From Butyrivibrio sp. NC2007 (GTDB taxonomy: Bacteria > Bacillota > Clostridia > Lachnospirales > Lachnospiraceae), in assembly GCF_000421405.1 (NCBI RefSeq), contig NZ_ATWY01000003.1:62001-126000 (forward strand): 64,000 nt of DNA, written 5' to 3'. Shown piece by piece: positions 1 to 9,661 of this stretch. The first letter of the stretch is position 1; each line of letters opens with the position of its first letter. The notes under the pieces are model-generated. The model saw only the letters and a program-made list of their open reading frames with translations. It was not told the DNA's origin and made no database searches. A program made the position numbers and the translations under genes.

Positions 1-151
1 GATTACAGCTTTTTACGCCCACTTCACTCATGAGGCGCAGCTGTCTTACAAGTTCCTCATTCTCCAGCTTGTCATTCCAGAACCACAGCGGACACTGGGC
101 TTCATCCAGGCCCCTTACTGATTCCGGGTTTTTCCAAATTTCTCGATCCAT
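1..151 (-). CDS. Glycoside hydrolase, N-terminal fragment (partial)
   Basis: The first 50 codons of a minus-strand gene that continues past the left edge of the window. It starts at the ATG complementary to 149-151, preceded by an AGAGG ribosome-binding site about 7 bases upstream. The visible residues include PLWFWNDKL followed by an acidic/Arg-rich helix (EELVRQLRLM) and a Gly-Val. That pattern is typical of the N-terminus of large cytoplasmic glycosidases of the GH106-like type. It starts 17 bases after the downstream permease gene of the sugar ABC transporter, so it is probably part of that operon and would act on the imported sugar. The family assignment is an inference from a short stretch; that it is a coding region is fairly sure. 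Confidence 0.55.
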   Translation of the reverse strand, partial: MDREIWKNPESVRGLDEAQCPLWFWNDKLENEELVRQLRLMSEVGVKSCN

Positions 152-167
152 AAAAGACCTCTTTTCA

Positions 168-1004
168 TCATCCCTTTACAGCTCCGGCAGCAATTCCGTT
201 TACAAACTGCTTCTGAAGCAGCATGAATACTACAACTAGCGGTAATGCACACAAAACACAGGACGCAAACAGCACGTTCCACTGCGCCGGATTCTCTTTA
301 TCCCCAAGGAACTGTATCATTCCAACCGGTAGCGAGTAGTGCGCCCTCTTGGACACAAAGACCATCGGGAAGAAATAATCGTTCCAGATCCAAAGACCCT
401 GTGTGATCACGCAAGAAACCGTCGCAGGCTTAAGCAGCGGAAATACCACTTTGAAATATCTAGTCCAAAGACTCGCGCCCTCCATATACGCAACTTCCTC
501 AATTTCAACAGGAACGCCCTTCATGAATCCTGTGAAAAGAAATGTCGAAAATGGCAGTGAACATGTGATAAACATGATCATCGGAGTAAATCTTGAATTC
601 GGAATATTAAGCCTGCCAAAAACCTGAGCTACAGGCACAATTACCATCTGTGCCGGAATTACAAGTCCTGCGATAAAGAAATAATACAGGAAACGACTGC
701 TCTTTCTCTTAATTCGTGCAATTGGATACGAAGCCATAGTCGCAATGAGAACAATCACAATTACAGAACCTGCGGTAGTGATCAAACTGTTCGCAAACTC
801 AGTCATAAAGCCCATCTTGGTAAAGGCAGTGCGATAGCTCTCAGGAGAGAATTCAATAAAGAGCTTCAACGGAGAGGTCATGTTCTCAGGCTTTCTAAAA
901 GAGCTTGAAAGGACGATAACAAGAGGCGAAATGGATACCACGCTATATATGATCAAAAACAGATACGCTGCTATGGTACCGGCCTTTAATTTTCCATTCT
1001 TCAT
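168..1004 (-). CDS. Carbohydrate ABC transporter permease, MalG type
   Basis: Membrane component of a CUT1-family sugar importer (278 aa). Six hydrophobic segments are apparent, the first at residues about 10-32. The EAA loop that contacts the ATPase is visible as EVAYMEGASLWTRYFKVVFP (about residues 168-187). The start overlaps the stop of the upstream permease by one base, so the two are translationally coupled and presumably form a heterodimer. No ATP-binding gene is present in this cluster. That is usual for CUT1 systems of Firmicutes that share an MsmX-type ATPase. The substrate cannot be read from sequence; neighbours suggest a plant-polysaccharide oligosaccharide. Confidence 0.92.
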   Translation of the reverse strand: MKNGKLKAGTIAAYLFLIIYSVVSISPLVIVLSSSFRKPENMTSPLKLFIEFSPESYRTAFTKMGFMTEFANSLITTAGSVIVIVLIATMASYPIARIKRKSSRFLYYFFIAGLVIPAQMVIVPVAQVFGRLNIPNSRFTPMIMFITCSLPFSTFLFTGFMKGVPVEIEEVAYMEGASLWTRYFKVVFPLLKPATVSCVITQGLWIWNDYFFPMVFVSKRAHYSLPVGMIQFLGDKENPAQWNVLFASCVLCALPLVVVFMLLQKQFVNGIAAGAVKG

Positions 1005-1903
1005 TACAGTTCCACCTCCCGTTTGTTCATAAATATCAGCATTCCTATGGTAATCGCGATAATGAGCACAAACGAAACAACGCTGTATGCGCTTGCTTTA
1101 CCCATCATCTGATTGTTGAATGCTGTCTGGAATATTACAAACATGAGGGTCTGTGTAGATTTTCCCGGGCCTCCGTTTGTCATGATAAACGCATAGTCGA
1201 AGGCCTTAAGACCACCAATGATGCTCAGTACAACATTTATAGTTATAGTCGCCGAGATAAGAGGAAGCTTGATCTTCCTGATAAGCTCCCACTCGGAAGC
1301 ACCGTCTATCTTACCTGCTTCAACAAGGCTCTCATCTATTGTCTGAAGGCCTGCAAGGTAGATGATCATAGTTGTTCCGACATTCTTCCATATATCAACT
1401 ATGATAATTCCGTACAGAGCCCCTTTGAAATTTCCAATCAGGTTAAAAGAGCTTCCGTCAAGCCCGACAGCGTCCATAACAGACGAGATCATACCTGACC
1501 CCGGCATATAGACGTAAGACCAGATAAAGCCTACTACTATCGCACTGAACAGCGCCGGAATATAACATATTGTTCTGAAAAGACCTTTGACCTTAATGCT
1601 CAGATTTAGAAGAAGGGCCAGGACAAGTCCCAGCACGTTGGTACACAGTACATTGACAACCGTATATATCAGCGTATTCTTAGTGGCATTAACGAGTGAG
1701 CCATCCTCCAGAATTCGCTTAAAGTTCTTTATCCCAACAAAATCGTAGTTATAGTCAATACCGTTAAAGTTTGTAACACTGTAAAAGAACATCTGAAGAA
1801 CCGGATAAACCCAAAAAACCAGAAACAGCAAAAGCGCCGGCACAACAAATAAGTACATACGATCTGGCATGACCAAAGATGCGCCACGTAATTTTTTTCT
1901 CAT
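1004..1903 (-). CDS. Carbohydrate ABC transporter permease, MalF/UgpA type
   Basis: First permease of the CUT1 importer (299 aa), six predicted membrane segments. The EAA motif is EAGKIDGASEWELIRKIKLP (about residues 191-210). It starts with ATG after an AGGAAAGAGG ribosome-binding site. It lies 80 bases downstream of the binding-protein gene, separated from it by a strong stem-loop with a U-run (1924-1962). Transcription of the permeases is therefore likely to be a read-through fraction of that of the binding protein. It overlaps the second permease gene by one base. Confidence 0.92.
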   Translation of the reverse strand: MRKKLRGASLVMPDRMYLFVVPALLLFLVFWVYPVLQMFFYSVTNFNGIDYNYDFVGIKNFKRILEDGSLVNATKNTLIYTVVNVLCTNVLGLVLALLLNLSIKVKGLFRTICYIPALFSAIVVGFIWSYVYMPGSGMISSVMDAVGLDGSSFNLIGNFKGALYGIIIVDIWKNVGTTMIIYLAGLQTIDESLVEAGKIDGASEWELIRKIKLPLISATITINVVLSIIGGLKAFDYAFIMTNGGPGKSTQTLMFVIFQTAFNNQMMGKASAYSVVSFVLIIAITIGMLIFMNKREVEL

Positions 1904-1920
1904 TACTATCCTCTTTCCTT

Positions 1921-1965
1921 TTTAAAAAAGTGCCGTAAACAGGAGATATACGGCACTTTTTCTTT
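1921..1965 (-). terminator. Stem-loop between binding-protein and permease genes
   Basis: Arms at 1926-1937 and 1949-1960 (AAAAGTGCCGTA / TACGGCACTTTT) make a 12-bp perfect stem with an 11-base loop, followed on the minus strand by a run of T. It has the form of an intrinsic terminator and lies inside an operon. The likely role is partial termination, or protection of the upstream mRNA 3' end, so that more binding protein than permease is made. Confidence 0.75.
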
Positions 1966-1983
1966 ATTTTTTGCAAGATGTGA

Positions 1984-3339
1984 TTACTGATCCAGCAATT
2001 CCTCAAGCTTATTCTGCATTCCGTTTGTGATATCGGGAACTGTAGTGCCCTGTCCGCCGATCATGCTTCCGAACAATGCTTCCATCTCGTTCTCTGTTCC
2101 TGCAGGCCAAGCCTGATTGCACCAGTACCATGCCTTGCCCTGGTTGTAGAGGTTCATGAACTCATCATACATAGGGTCGTTCTGGTCTGCGCCATATCCA
2201 TAAGTGATAAGAACGTTTCCTGTGCTTGCAAATGCCTGATATACAGGAGACTCACCGTCAAACCAGTAATTGAGGATTGCCTTAACTTCGTCAGGGTGCT
2301 TGGTTCCTGAGTATACTGCCGGTCCGCCGCCAGGAGCCATTGAAGCGTATGTATCACCATTTACTGCAGGAAGAGGGAAATATCCTCTCTCAAAGTCAAC
2401 AGCGCCTGCTGCGCAAAGAGCTGAAGCATTAAATGAGCCATCGAAGGTCATGGCAGCTTCTCCGTCAACAAACATCTGGATACTCTGTGCTGCGCCAAGT
2501 CCAAGTGAAGAATCAATAACGTAGCCTTTTTCATAGAGTTCACCATACATTGAGAGAACCTTGTCCCATGTTCCCTCATCAGTGAAGTGTGTCTCACCTG
2601 TGCGGAGCTGGTCATCATAATTGCCGTTCTGAGGATAGATCTCATTTGCTGCGATCTGATAAAGACCAAACTGCATTACATAAGCATCTTTATCTCCCAT
2701 TACGATTGGCTGAATACCGGCATTCTTGAGAACTTCACAACAATTAAGGAACTCATCCCAGGTCTTGGGAACTGTCAGGTTGTTGTCTTCAAACATCTTC
2801 TTGTTGTAATAAGTTCCAAGGATTGAAACGCCCTGTGCTACGCCGTAAACCTTGCCGTCATAGCTGAATGCTTCCTTAGCTGCATCACCGGCTTTATCAA
2901 GGAACTCAAGATCTGAAATATCCAGAAGATATCCTGCCTTGGCAAGCTCGATTACAGAATTGGATCCTGCGTATTTGGGCTGAACCAAAATGATGTCAGG
3001 ACACTCACCTGATGCAAGCTTTGTTTTAAGTGCTGTGTAATACTGATCATCAGGAAGCTTGGTTACTTCAAGGTCAATATTAGGAAACTTCTCTTTTACC
3101 AGTTTGGGAAGAACCTCTGTCTCAAAATCCCCCTCAGTTGCAACACCTGAGAACATCATTGTCAGAGTGATCTGCTCATCACTACTTGCATTATCCGAAG
3201 TATCAGCCTTTGCAGTCTCGGTAGTCTGCTGAGTAGCTGCTCCGCTATCAGAAGTTGCAGGTTCAGCGCTGCCACAGCCGGTAATAAGTGTTCCCAGCAT
3301 GCTGCAGGCAAGTAACAGTGAAATCATTTTCTTTTTCAT
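1984..3339 (-). CDS. Extracellular solute-binding lipoprotein of sugar ABC transporter
   Basis: Family-1 extracellular sugar-binding protein (451 aa). A lipoprotein signal peptide is clear: Lys-rich start, hydrophobic core and lipobox LITG-C at about residue 22. A Ser/Thr/Asp-rich linker to about residue 55 follows, then the binding domain with the typical LTMMFSG start and a GGGPAVYSGTKHPDEV segment near residue 340. It captures oligosaccharide outside the membrane and delivers it to the two permeases downstream. The start has a GGAGG site. It is divergent from the YesM-type kinase gene; the 115-base gap must hold promoters for both. Kinase and regulator are the likely inducers. Confidence 0.93.
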   Translation of the reverse strand: MKKKMISLLLACSMLGTLITGCGSAEPATSDSGAATQQTTETAKADTSDNASSDEQITLTMMFSGVATEGDFETEVLPKLVKEKFPNIDLEVTKLPDDQYYTALKTKLASGECPDIILVQPKYAGSNSVIELAKAGYLLDISDLEFLDKAGDAAKEAFSYDGKVYGVAQGVSILGTYYNKKMFEDNNLTVPKTWDEFLNCCEVLKNAGIQPIVMGDKDAYVMQFGLYQIAANEIYPQNGNYDDQLRTGETHFTDEGTWDKVLSMYGELYEKGYVIDSSLGLGAAQSIQMFVDGEAAMTFDGSFNASALCAAGAVDFERGYFPLPAVNGDTYASMAPGGGPAVYSGTKHPDEVKAILNYWFDGESPVYQAFASTGNVLITYGYGADQNDPMYDEFMNLYNQGKAWYWCNQAWPAGTENEMEALFGSMIGGQGTTVPDITNGMQNKLEELLDQ

Positions 3340-3454
3340 ATCACACCTCCGTTCTTTTGTAGTTTCATATTATCATTTCGATAGTGTACATATTCGCAGA
3401 CATATAGTATACTTATTTTGGATTTTGAGTTCACTGCAATTATGGAGTATTAAT

Positions 3455-5206
3455 ATGAAACTACGAATGAGATTCTTTCTAATATATTTTCTATGCTCTC
3501 TGCTTATGCTCTTTGGCGCTATGCAGTACTTTATGTACAGGTACACCCTTGTCAGTACCGAGAAAGCCAATCAGATGCTTGAAAACACAATGTACTCTGC
3601 CACTGCCCAGGTGGAAAATATGGTGGGAGCCATTACCAACGCCACCTACCTCTTTCAGGCAAACGGTACAACTTCAGGAAGCATCATAGATGAGCTGCAG
3701 AAATATAAAGATATGAACTATGACATGTCCTACTATGATCTTTATACCAGCAGACAGAACATCAAGTACATCTGCCAGACACTCCTTATTTCCAACCCCA
3801 ATATCAACGGAATCTTCGTTATACTGGCTAACAATCAGACCCTTGGCTGGAGCAACGGAATCGATTTTGACTACAAATACAAACCTGCCGAGGATGATTG
3901 GTACAAGGAAACTTTAGACCTCCACGGACGCCTTTATATAAGTGATCTATCCAAAAAAGACTTCTTCCTGGGCGCAGGGGAATCAGTCTTTTTCGCAAAA
4001 GCGCTTCATAACATCTATACCAATGACTATCTGGGAACCGTGCTTATAGACTGCTCTCCTGAAATCTTTGACCTGAGTTCTGTAAACATGCTGCCTTCAG
4101 ATATCTACATTTCACTGACTGACGCTGATAACCCGGACAGCATCTACTACGCCAATACAAAAACTCCTATCAGAAAAGAGCAGTTTGAAGACGATCCACT
4201 CTTCATATCAAAGGACATACTCAATGGCAATTTTACCATGAATGTAGCCATGAATCACGATTACTTCGCTGACAACGTAAACAGCGCAACCAGGCAGATG
4301 TACCTCGTTGCAATGGCAATCATGGCGGTTCTGGCGCTTGTATATATACCTCTCCTTAACGGAGTTATCAAGCCGATCAGAAAGCTCACCAATCACATGC
4401 ATGCCACACACTTCAGACAACCTGCCAACATGCCCAAATACAGCAAGCGCAGCGATGAGATTGGTCTGATGTACAGGGAATACGACGCAGTTGTTAAATC
4501 GCTTAATGAATATATCCGCAAAGACTATCAGAACAAGCTGGCCACGATGGATGCTCAAATGCGTGCCTTGGAAGCGCAGATTGACGCGCATTTCCTCTTT
4601 AACACGCTGGAAACCATCAACAGTATTGCTGAAATTGAAGAGGTTGAGCCTATACAGACCATCTCCATGGCTCTGGCCAACATGTTCCGCTACAGCATCA
4701 AGACACAGAGTGAACTGGTTCCACTGAAGGACGAGATCAACCACATTAAAAATTACATATCCATTCAGAATATCCGCTACGACAATCGCTTTACTGTAGA
4801 TATTCAAATTCCGGAAGAGACGCTGAATGAACGTGTCCTAAAGCTCATTCTTCAGCCTGTTATTGAAAACTCCATCAACCACGGCTTTAAGCGCTGCCAG
4901 ATCAGGGGCAAGATCCTTATTGAAGCTTATACCGACGATCTAAACCTCTACATCCGTATCTCTGACGACGGCGTCGGTATGAATGAAACTCAGCTCGAGA
5001 AACTGAAGAACCTTCTTAATTCCAAGCCCGCTGTTGAAGAACTTGGAAAAAGAGTTTATGAAAGCATCGGCATAAAGAACATCAATTCACGTATCCAGCT
5101 CTACTACGGAACCATGTACGGATTAGATGTAGACAGTGTAGAGAACGAAGGCACAACTGCGCTGATAACAGTACCTCGCAAACAGGAAAGGAAACAAAAT
5201 GTATAA
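3455..5206 (+). CDS. Sensor histidine kinase, YesM/LytS type
   Basis: Membrane sensor of a two-component system (583 aa). I place the start at ATG 3455, which has GGAG at 3444-3447 and opens directly on a membrane segment (residues about 6-28); a longer frame upstream lacks a start with a ribosome-binding site. An extracellular sensing domain of about 260 residues follows, then a second membrane segment near 295-315, a HAMP linker, the phospho-acceptor motif EAQIDAHFLFNTLE (His in FHFLFN-like context), and a C-terminal ATPase domain with N box VIENSINHGF and G box SDDGVGMN. It overlaps the response regulator by 8 bases. Location next to the sugar importer suggests it senses the binding protein or its ligand. 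Confidence 0.93.
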   Translation: MKLRMRFFLIYFLCSLLMLFGAMQYFMYRYTLVSTEKANQMLENTMYSATAQVENMVGAITNATYLFQANGTTSGSIIDELQKYKDMNYDMSYYDLYTSRQNIKYICQTLLISNPNINGIFVILANNQTLGWSNGIDFDYKYKPAEDDWYKETLDLHGRLYISDLSKKDFFLGAGESVFFAKALHNIYTNDYLGTVLIDCSPEIFDLSSVNMLPSDIYISLTDADNPDSIYYANTKTPIRKEQFEDDPLFISKDILNGNFTMNVAMNHDYFADNVNSATRQMYLVAMAIMAVLALVYIPLLNGVIKPIRKLTNHMHATHFRQPANMPKYSKRSDEIGLMYREYDAVVKSLNEYIRKDYQNKLATMDAQMRALEAQIDAHFLFNTLETINSIAEIEEVEPIQTISMALANMFRYSIKTQSELVPLKDEINHIKNYISIQNIRYDNRFTVDIQIPEETLNERVLKLILQPVIENSINHGFKRCQIRGKILIEAYTDDLNLYIRISDDGVGMNETQLEKLKNLLNSKPAVEELGKRVYESIGIKNINSRIQLYYGTMYGLDVDSVENEGTTALITVPRKQERKQNV

Positions 5207-6755
5207 CTATATAGTAGTTGACGATGAACCACTTACTAGAAAGGGCACAATTAAAAAGCTCTCCTCTCTTGGGGATAAGATAACCTGTGTCGGAGAAGCC
5301 GGAAACGGCCTTGAAGGACTCGATCTTATTGAAAAAGCTCATCCCGACATAATCATCACTGACATGAACATGCCAGAGCTTGACGGAACCATGTTCCTTA
5401 TGGAGATCAGGAAAAGACTGCCTCTCATCCCCATCATTGTGATAAGCGGTTATAAGGATTTCGAGTATGCCCAGAGCGCCATCAAATCCAATGCCTGCAA
5501 GTACATCTTAAAACCTTTTTCCAAGGAAGAGATAATCGATGCAGTAAACGAGGCCATTGAATCAATAGAAAAAGAACAGGCACAAACAGACTATATCAGC
5601 AGAATCTCGGAGGAACACGAGAACATCAAGCTTCAATATGATCTGGATGCCATGTCCTCTATAATCATGGGATACCAGGTGGATGATAAGGCCTTTTACT
5701 CCTTGCGCATCATGAATTTCCTAAAGGCTGATGAGTCCTATTATCTCATGCTCATCTCATCGGAAACGATGCTTTCCGAGGCCACAATAAATGACTTCAT
5801 AACCGAAAACGAGATGGCTGATATGTGCATCCTTATACCTCAGCCCAACAATAACTGCCTGAACACGCTGATCTGCCGCATATCACAGGAACTTCCGGGA
5901 GATGGCAAACCCTTCATAAACAAGATTGCCTCCTCCTTTATTCAGTATGTTGAGGAATTGCATGGAGCTCTTTCTATCGGAATCAGCGCAGCTCACAATT
6001 CGCTGAGCGATCTTAGAAGCGCATATCTTGAAGCCGGAGAAGCTCTTAATTCAATTACCTTCGACACAGAGAACAACTTCTATTTCTACAGTCCCTTCCG
6101 CCCCGCCACATCGAGGCTGAACTGGCCTATGGAAGAGGAGTTCCTGTTCAGGGTAGAAAACGGAGAAACTGCGCCTGTATTGAATCTTCTATACAATTTA
6201 TTTGAGGAGATCCGTGCTATGGAAGGTGTAGCCCTTGGAGATGCCAAGGAATACTGCACCTATCTTATAGGAGAGGGAAAAGAGATATTAAGGAATGTCA
6301 TGCCTATAAAGCAGAATGGTTCAGGCAACTCCAACGCTATTATGGAGACCATTTTCTCTTTTGCCGAGCTAAAAAAATTCATGACAATCTTTTTTACCAA
6401 CATCCCAAATGCCATTTCATCGCAGAAAAAAGAGGATAATGAGGATGTAATAGAAAAGATCAAAGACTATATAGACAAAAAATACTATAACCCGCTCAAC
6501 CTGGACTTCATAGCAGGACTCTTTTACATGAATCCCAGCTATATCAGCCATCTGTTCAAAACCAGAACCGGCGAGACCTTTAGCAATTATCTGACAGATG
6601 TGCGAATCGCCAAGGCCAAATATATGCTCAAATCCACGGCCAAGAAGCCCTATCAGATTGCCAAACAGGTGGGTTATGACAATGAAAAATACTTCTTCCG
6701 GATTTTCAAAAAAGAAACCGGAATGACTCCCGAGGAATATCGAAAACTGGAGTAA
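5199..6755 (+). CDS. Response regulator with AraC-type DNA-binding domain, YesN type
   Basis: Partner of the preceding kinase (518 aa). The receiver domain spans residues 1-120, with the acidic pocket VVDDE near the start and phospho-acceptor Asp in IIITDMNMP (about residue 54). The C-terminal 100 residues are an AraC/XylS helix-turn-helix pair (DFIAGLFYMNPSYISHLFK and PYQIAKQVGYDNEKYFFRIFK). The middle of about 300 residues is the poorly conserved spacer usual in this family. The start codon lies within the kinase's last codons. The likely targets are the divergent importer and glycosidase genes. Confidence 0.93.
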   Translation: MYNYIVVDDEPLTRKGTIKKLSSLGDKITCVGEAGNGLEGLDLIEKAHPDIIITDMNMPELDGTMFLMEIRKRLPLIPIIVISGYKDFEYAQSAIKSNACKYILKPFSKEEIIDAVNEAIESIEKEQAQTDYISRISEEHENIKLQYDLDAMSSIIMGYQVDDKAFYSLRIMNFLKADESYYLMLISSETMLSEATINDFITENEMADMCILIPQPNNNCLNTLICRISQELPGDGKPFINKIASSFIQYVEELHGALSIGISAAHNSLSDLRSAYLEAGEALNSITFDTENNFYFYSPFRPATSRLNWPMEEEFLFRVENGETAPVLNLLYNLFEEIRAMEGVALGDAKEYCTYLIGEGKEILRNVMPIKQNGSGNSNAIMETIFSFAELKKFMTIFFTNIPNAISSQKKEDNEDVIEKIKDYIDKKYYNPLNLDFIAGLFYMNPSYISHLFKTRTGETFSNYLTDVRIAKAKYMLKSTAKKPYQIAKQVGYDNEKYFFRIFKKETGMTPEEYRKLE

Positions 6756-6763
6756 TTCCGGTT
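6716..6763. terminator. Possible bidirectional terminator between convergent genes
   Basis: Arms AACCGGAAT (6716-6724) and ATTCCGGTT (6755-6763) can pair over a 30-base loop. The 5' arm is inside the last codons of the response regulator gene; aat ends at 6766 on the other strand. The short gap leaves little else to end both transcripts. The loop is long, so this is only tentative. Confidence 0.3.
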
Positions 6764-6765
6764 AT

Positions 6766-7425
6766 TTAAGATTTTGTTGTTCCTTTTTTCACCAGCTCCA
6801 TGTAGTCTGAATAGCTGATACTCTCTCCTCCCATACTCTCAAGATGATCCGTGTGGAACTGACAATCAATCAGCAGATACCCATTCTCAGCGAGTATCTG
6901 CGCAAGCCCTATCAGTGCTATCTTGGAGCCGTTCTCCATATCCGAGTACATGCTCTCGCCAAAAAAGCATTTGCCCAGATTTACGCCATACAATCCCCCG
7001 GCCAGTTCCCCGTCAATATATGCTTCAACACTGAGCGCAAGTCCCCGGGATGCAAGCTGCGCGTAGGCTTTTTCCATATCAGTTGTTATCCATGTCCCTT
7101 CCTCGGTGGACTCTCTCTTTTCCCTGCACCGGTGCATGGTGTGGGAGAAATCCCGATTCAGTTCTACCCGGACCTCATGCTTTCTCATGAATTTCTTCAT
7201 GGAGTGCGAAACATGGATGTTCTCCGGCCTTATGATATACCTCTCCTTCGGGCACCACCACAAAATGGGATCACCCTCGTTGTACCAGGGGAAAATCCCA
7301 TTGGAATAGGCCAGCACAAGCCTTTCTACCGACAGATCTCCGCCGATTGCCAAAAGTCCGTCCTCCCTTGCAAGCGTGGGCAGAGGAAAAGATATTTCTT
7401 TGTCATCAAGTTTGTAAACAGGCAT
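6766..7425 (-). CDS. aat: Leucyl/phenylalanyl-tRNA-protein transferase
   Basis: Transfers Leu or Phe from aminoacyl-tRNA to the N-terminal Arg or Lys of proteins, creating N-degrons read by ClpS. It is 219 aa, near the family length. Recognisable family blocks are SNGIFPWYNEGDPILWWCPKER (in two parts) near residues 40-61, the EGTWIT segment, GGLYGV and GKCFFGESMYS in the middle, and LIDCQFHTDHLESMGG near the C-terminus. It lies 6 bases downstream of clpA in the order clpS-clpA-aat, so adaptor, unfoldase and transferase are co-transcribed. Confidence 0.96.
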   Translation of the reverse strand: MPVYKLDDKEISFPLPTLAREDGLLAIGGDLSVERLVLAYSNGIFPWYNEGDPILWWCPKERYIIRPENIHVSHSMKKFMRKHEVRVELNRDFSHTMHRCREKRESTEEGTWITTDMEKAYAQLASRGLALSVEAYIDGELAGGLYGVNLGKCFFGESMYSDMENGSKIALIGLAQILAENGYLLIDCQFHTDHLESMGGESISYSDYMELVKKGTTKS

Positions 7426-7431
7426 TACGGA

Positions 7432-9660
7432 TCACTTCCTCGCGGTTTTCGAAGACTCTATCGAAAATTCTTTGCCCTTGGCTGAAAGCTTGATCTTTCC
7501 GCCGTTTTTCAGCTTTCCAAACAAAATCTCATCAACAAACAGCGGTTTTACGTCGTTTCTGATTATCCTGTCAATCTCTCTTGCGCCAAACTCCTGGCTG
7601 ATGCCCTTTTCCTTCAAAAGATCTTTTGCCTTCTTATCAGCAGAAAGAGTGATCTTCTTAGCCAGTAGCTGCTCCGAGAGCTCTTTTAACTTCTTATCCA
7701 CAACTCTTGTGGCCATGTCATCGTCCATGCTGTTAAAGACAACGACCTTGCTGAGCCTGTTCCTGAACTCGGGCTGGAAGGTGTTCTTGACTGCCTCAGT
7801 GAGGACGCTCTCATCCATGTTGGTGCTGATAAAGCCTATTCCGCTCTTACCGAGCCTGTTAGCGCCGGCATTCGAGGTCATGATGATCAGAACATTCCTG
7901 AAATCAGCCTTTCTGCCCTGGTTATCCGTCAGAGTCGCATAGTCCATCACCTGCAAAAGCACGTTGTAGATGTCGGGGTGGGCCTTCTCGATCTCGTCGA
8001 GAAGCAGCACACATGAAGGATTCTTCCTGATCGCCTCAGTCAAAATTCCGCCTTCCTCATAGCCAACGTATCCTGCCGGTGAACCGATAAGCTTAGCAAC
8101 AGCGTGTTTCTCGCCGTACTCACTCATATCGAAGCGGATTAGCTTAACGCCCAGCTCCTCGGAAAGGGTCCTTGCAATCTCAGTCTTGCCGACACCCGTA
8201 GGTCCCACAAACAGAAGGCTCGCAAGAGGCTTGCCATCCTCGATAAGCCCGGCCTTTGAGAACTTCACGGCATTCACCACCTGGCTGATAGCCTCGTCCT
8301 GGCCGAATATCTTAGTCTTTATGCGCTTCTCAAGAGTCTCAAGACCTGCAGCATCGTCAGTATCCACAGTCTCAATGGGCACTCTGCATACACCCGTAAG
8401 AATCTCGTTAATAACGTCCTTGTCCACGGTCTGAACCTTCTTGTTCTGTGGATGGAGCTTCCTGTAGGAACCGGCCTCGTCAATCAGATCGATGGCCTTA
8501 TCCGGCAGAAAACGCTCATTTATATACTTCGCGCTCATCTTAACGGCGTATTCCATTATGCCCTTGGCATACTTAACGCCGTGATACTTCTCGTACTTGG
8601 CCTTAAGGCCATTCAGTATTTCAACTGTCTCTTCCTCTGTAGGCTCCTTGATCTCAACGTTCTGGAACCTTCTGACCAGTGACTTGTTCTTTTCAAAGTA
8701 TTTCTTGTATTCCTCGAAGGTCGTAGCCCCGATGAATCTGATATGGCCGTCGGTCAGATATGGCTTTAGCATGTTTGATGCATCAAAAGAGCCTTCTCCT
8801 ACCGCACCTGCACCGGAGAGATTATGGATCTCGTCGATGTAGATTATGGGCTTCTCCTCTTTTCCGATCTCTGAGAGGACCTTCTTGAATCTCTTTTCAA
8901 AGTCGCCCCTGTACTGGGTTCCGGCCAGCATACCTCCAAGGTCCAGAGAAAAGACCTTTGCGCCCTTAATGGCATCCGGAACATCGCCTGTTTTCAGGCG
9001 TTCCACAAGCCCATAAGTAATGGCAGTCTTACCGACGCCGGTTTCTCCGATGTGGAGCGGGTTATTTTTATCTTTCCTGCAGAGGATCTGAATGGTTCTC
9101 TCAAGCTCTTTTTCACGCCCGATAAGAGGATTGACGTCTTTTAACGTATCATTAAGACATGGGGCAAAGAGGCTTATTCCGGCCTTGTCCTCTTTTGCTT
9201 TGATACTGCCGTCGACATCCTCGGAAATCTCTTCATTATCTGATTCGATGATCGCCATCTCCTGAAGCACGTCGGCTTCGCTAATGTCCTGCTGTTCCAT
9301 GTAATAGACAGCGTAGCTGTTCTCCAGGTTCCAGATGGCATGCACCAGGTGGCGAACGTGGATCTTGTCACAGCCGCTGCTGTAGGCACTCTGGCCTGCA
9401 AAGCTGATGACAAAGTTCGTCCCGATGGAAAGCTCAGGCTGGCCATTCTCAGATTTATCCACATATTCTGCGATATATTTCCTGAGGTTGCCATCAAGCA
9501 TCCCCAGATCTCCGCCGCACTCCTTAAAAGCCTCAGCGAAGGTATCATCATCAAGGATCATCAGAAGGACGATCTCGGGAGTCACATATTCATACTGATT
9601 TTCTGCGGCAAAAGCAACAGCTTTCTGGAAAACCAAAGACGCTTCTTTTGAAAGATCCAT
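7432..9660 (-). CDS. clpA: ATP-dependent Clp protease ATP-binding subunit ClpA
   Basis: AAA+ unfoldase feeding ClpP (742 aa). The start is set at 9660 (MDLSKEAS), with GAGGAGG six bases upstream; an upstream Met overlapping clpS by 14 bases is less likely. An N-terminal Clp repeat domain, two AAA modules with Walker A motifs GETGVGKT and GPTGVGKTEIA, and Walker B elements with IIYIDEIHNL and VLLLDEIEKAHPD are all present. The ClpP-docking loop carries IGF (KSGIGFIS, about residue 600). No ClpB/ClpC-type middle coiled coil is seen between the modules, which with the clpS neighbour favours ClpA over ClpC. Confidence 0.96.
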   Translation of the reverse strand: MDLSKEASLVFQKAVAFAAENQYEYVTPEIVLLMILDDDTFAEAFKECGGDLGMLDGNLRKYIAEYVDKSENGQPELSIGTNFVISFAGQSAYSSGCDKIHVRHLVHAIWNLENSYAVYYMEQQDISEADVLQEMAIIESDNEEISEDVDGSIKAKEDKAGISLFAPCLNDTLKDVNPLIGREKELERTIQILCRKDKNNPLHIGETGVGKTAITYGLVERLKTGDVPDAIKGAKVFSLDLGGMLAGTQYRGDFEKRFKKVLSEIGKEEKPIIYIDEIHNLSGAGAVGEGSFDASNMLKPYLTDGHIRFIGATTFEEYKKYFEKNKSLVRRFQNVEIKEPTEEETVEILNGLKAKYEKYHGVKYAKGIMEYAVKMSAKYINERFLPDKAIDLIDEAGSYRKLHPQNKKVQTVDKDVINEILTGVCRVPIETVDTDDAAGLETLEKRIKTKIFGQDEAISQVVNAVKFSKAGLIEDGKPLASLLFVGPTGVGKTEIARTLSEELGVKLIRFDMSEYGEKHAVAKLIGSPAGYVGYEEGGILTEAIRKNPSCVLLLDEIEKAHPDIYNVLLQVMDYATLTDNQGRKADFRNVLIIMTSNAGANRLGKSGIGFISTNMDESVLTEAVKNTFQPEFRNRLSKVVVFNSMDDDMATRVVDKKLKELSEQLLAKKITLSADKKAKDLLKEKGISQEFGAREIDRIIRNDVKPLFVDEILFGKLKNGGKIKLSAKGKEFSIESSKTARK

Positions 9661-9661
9661 A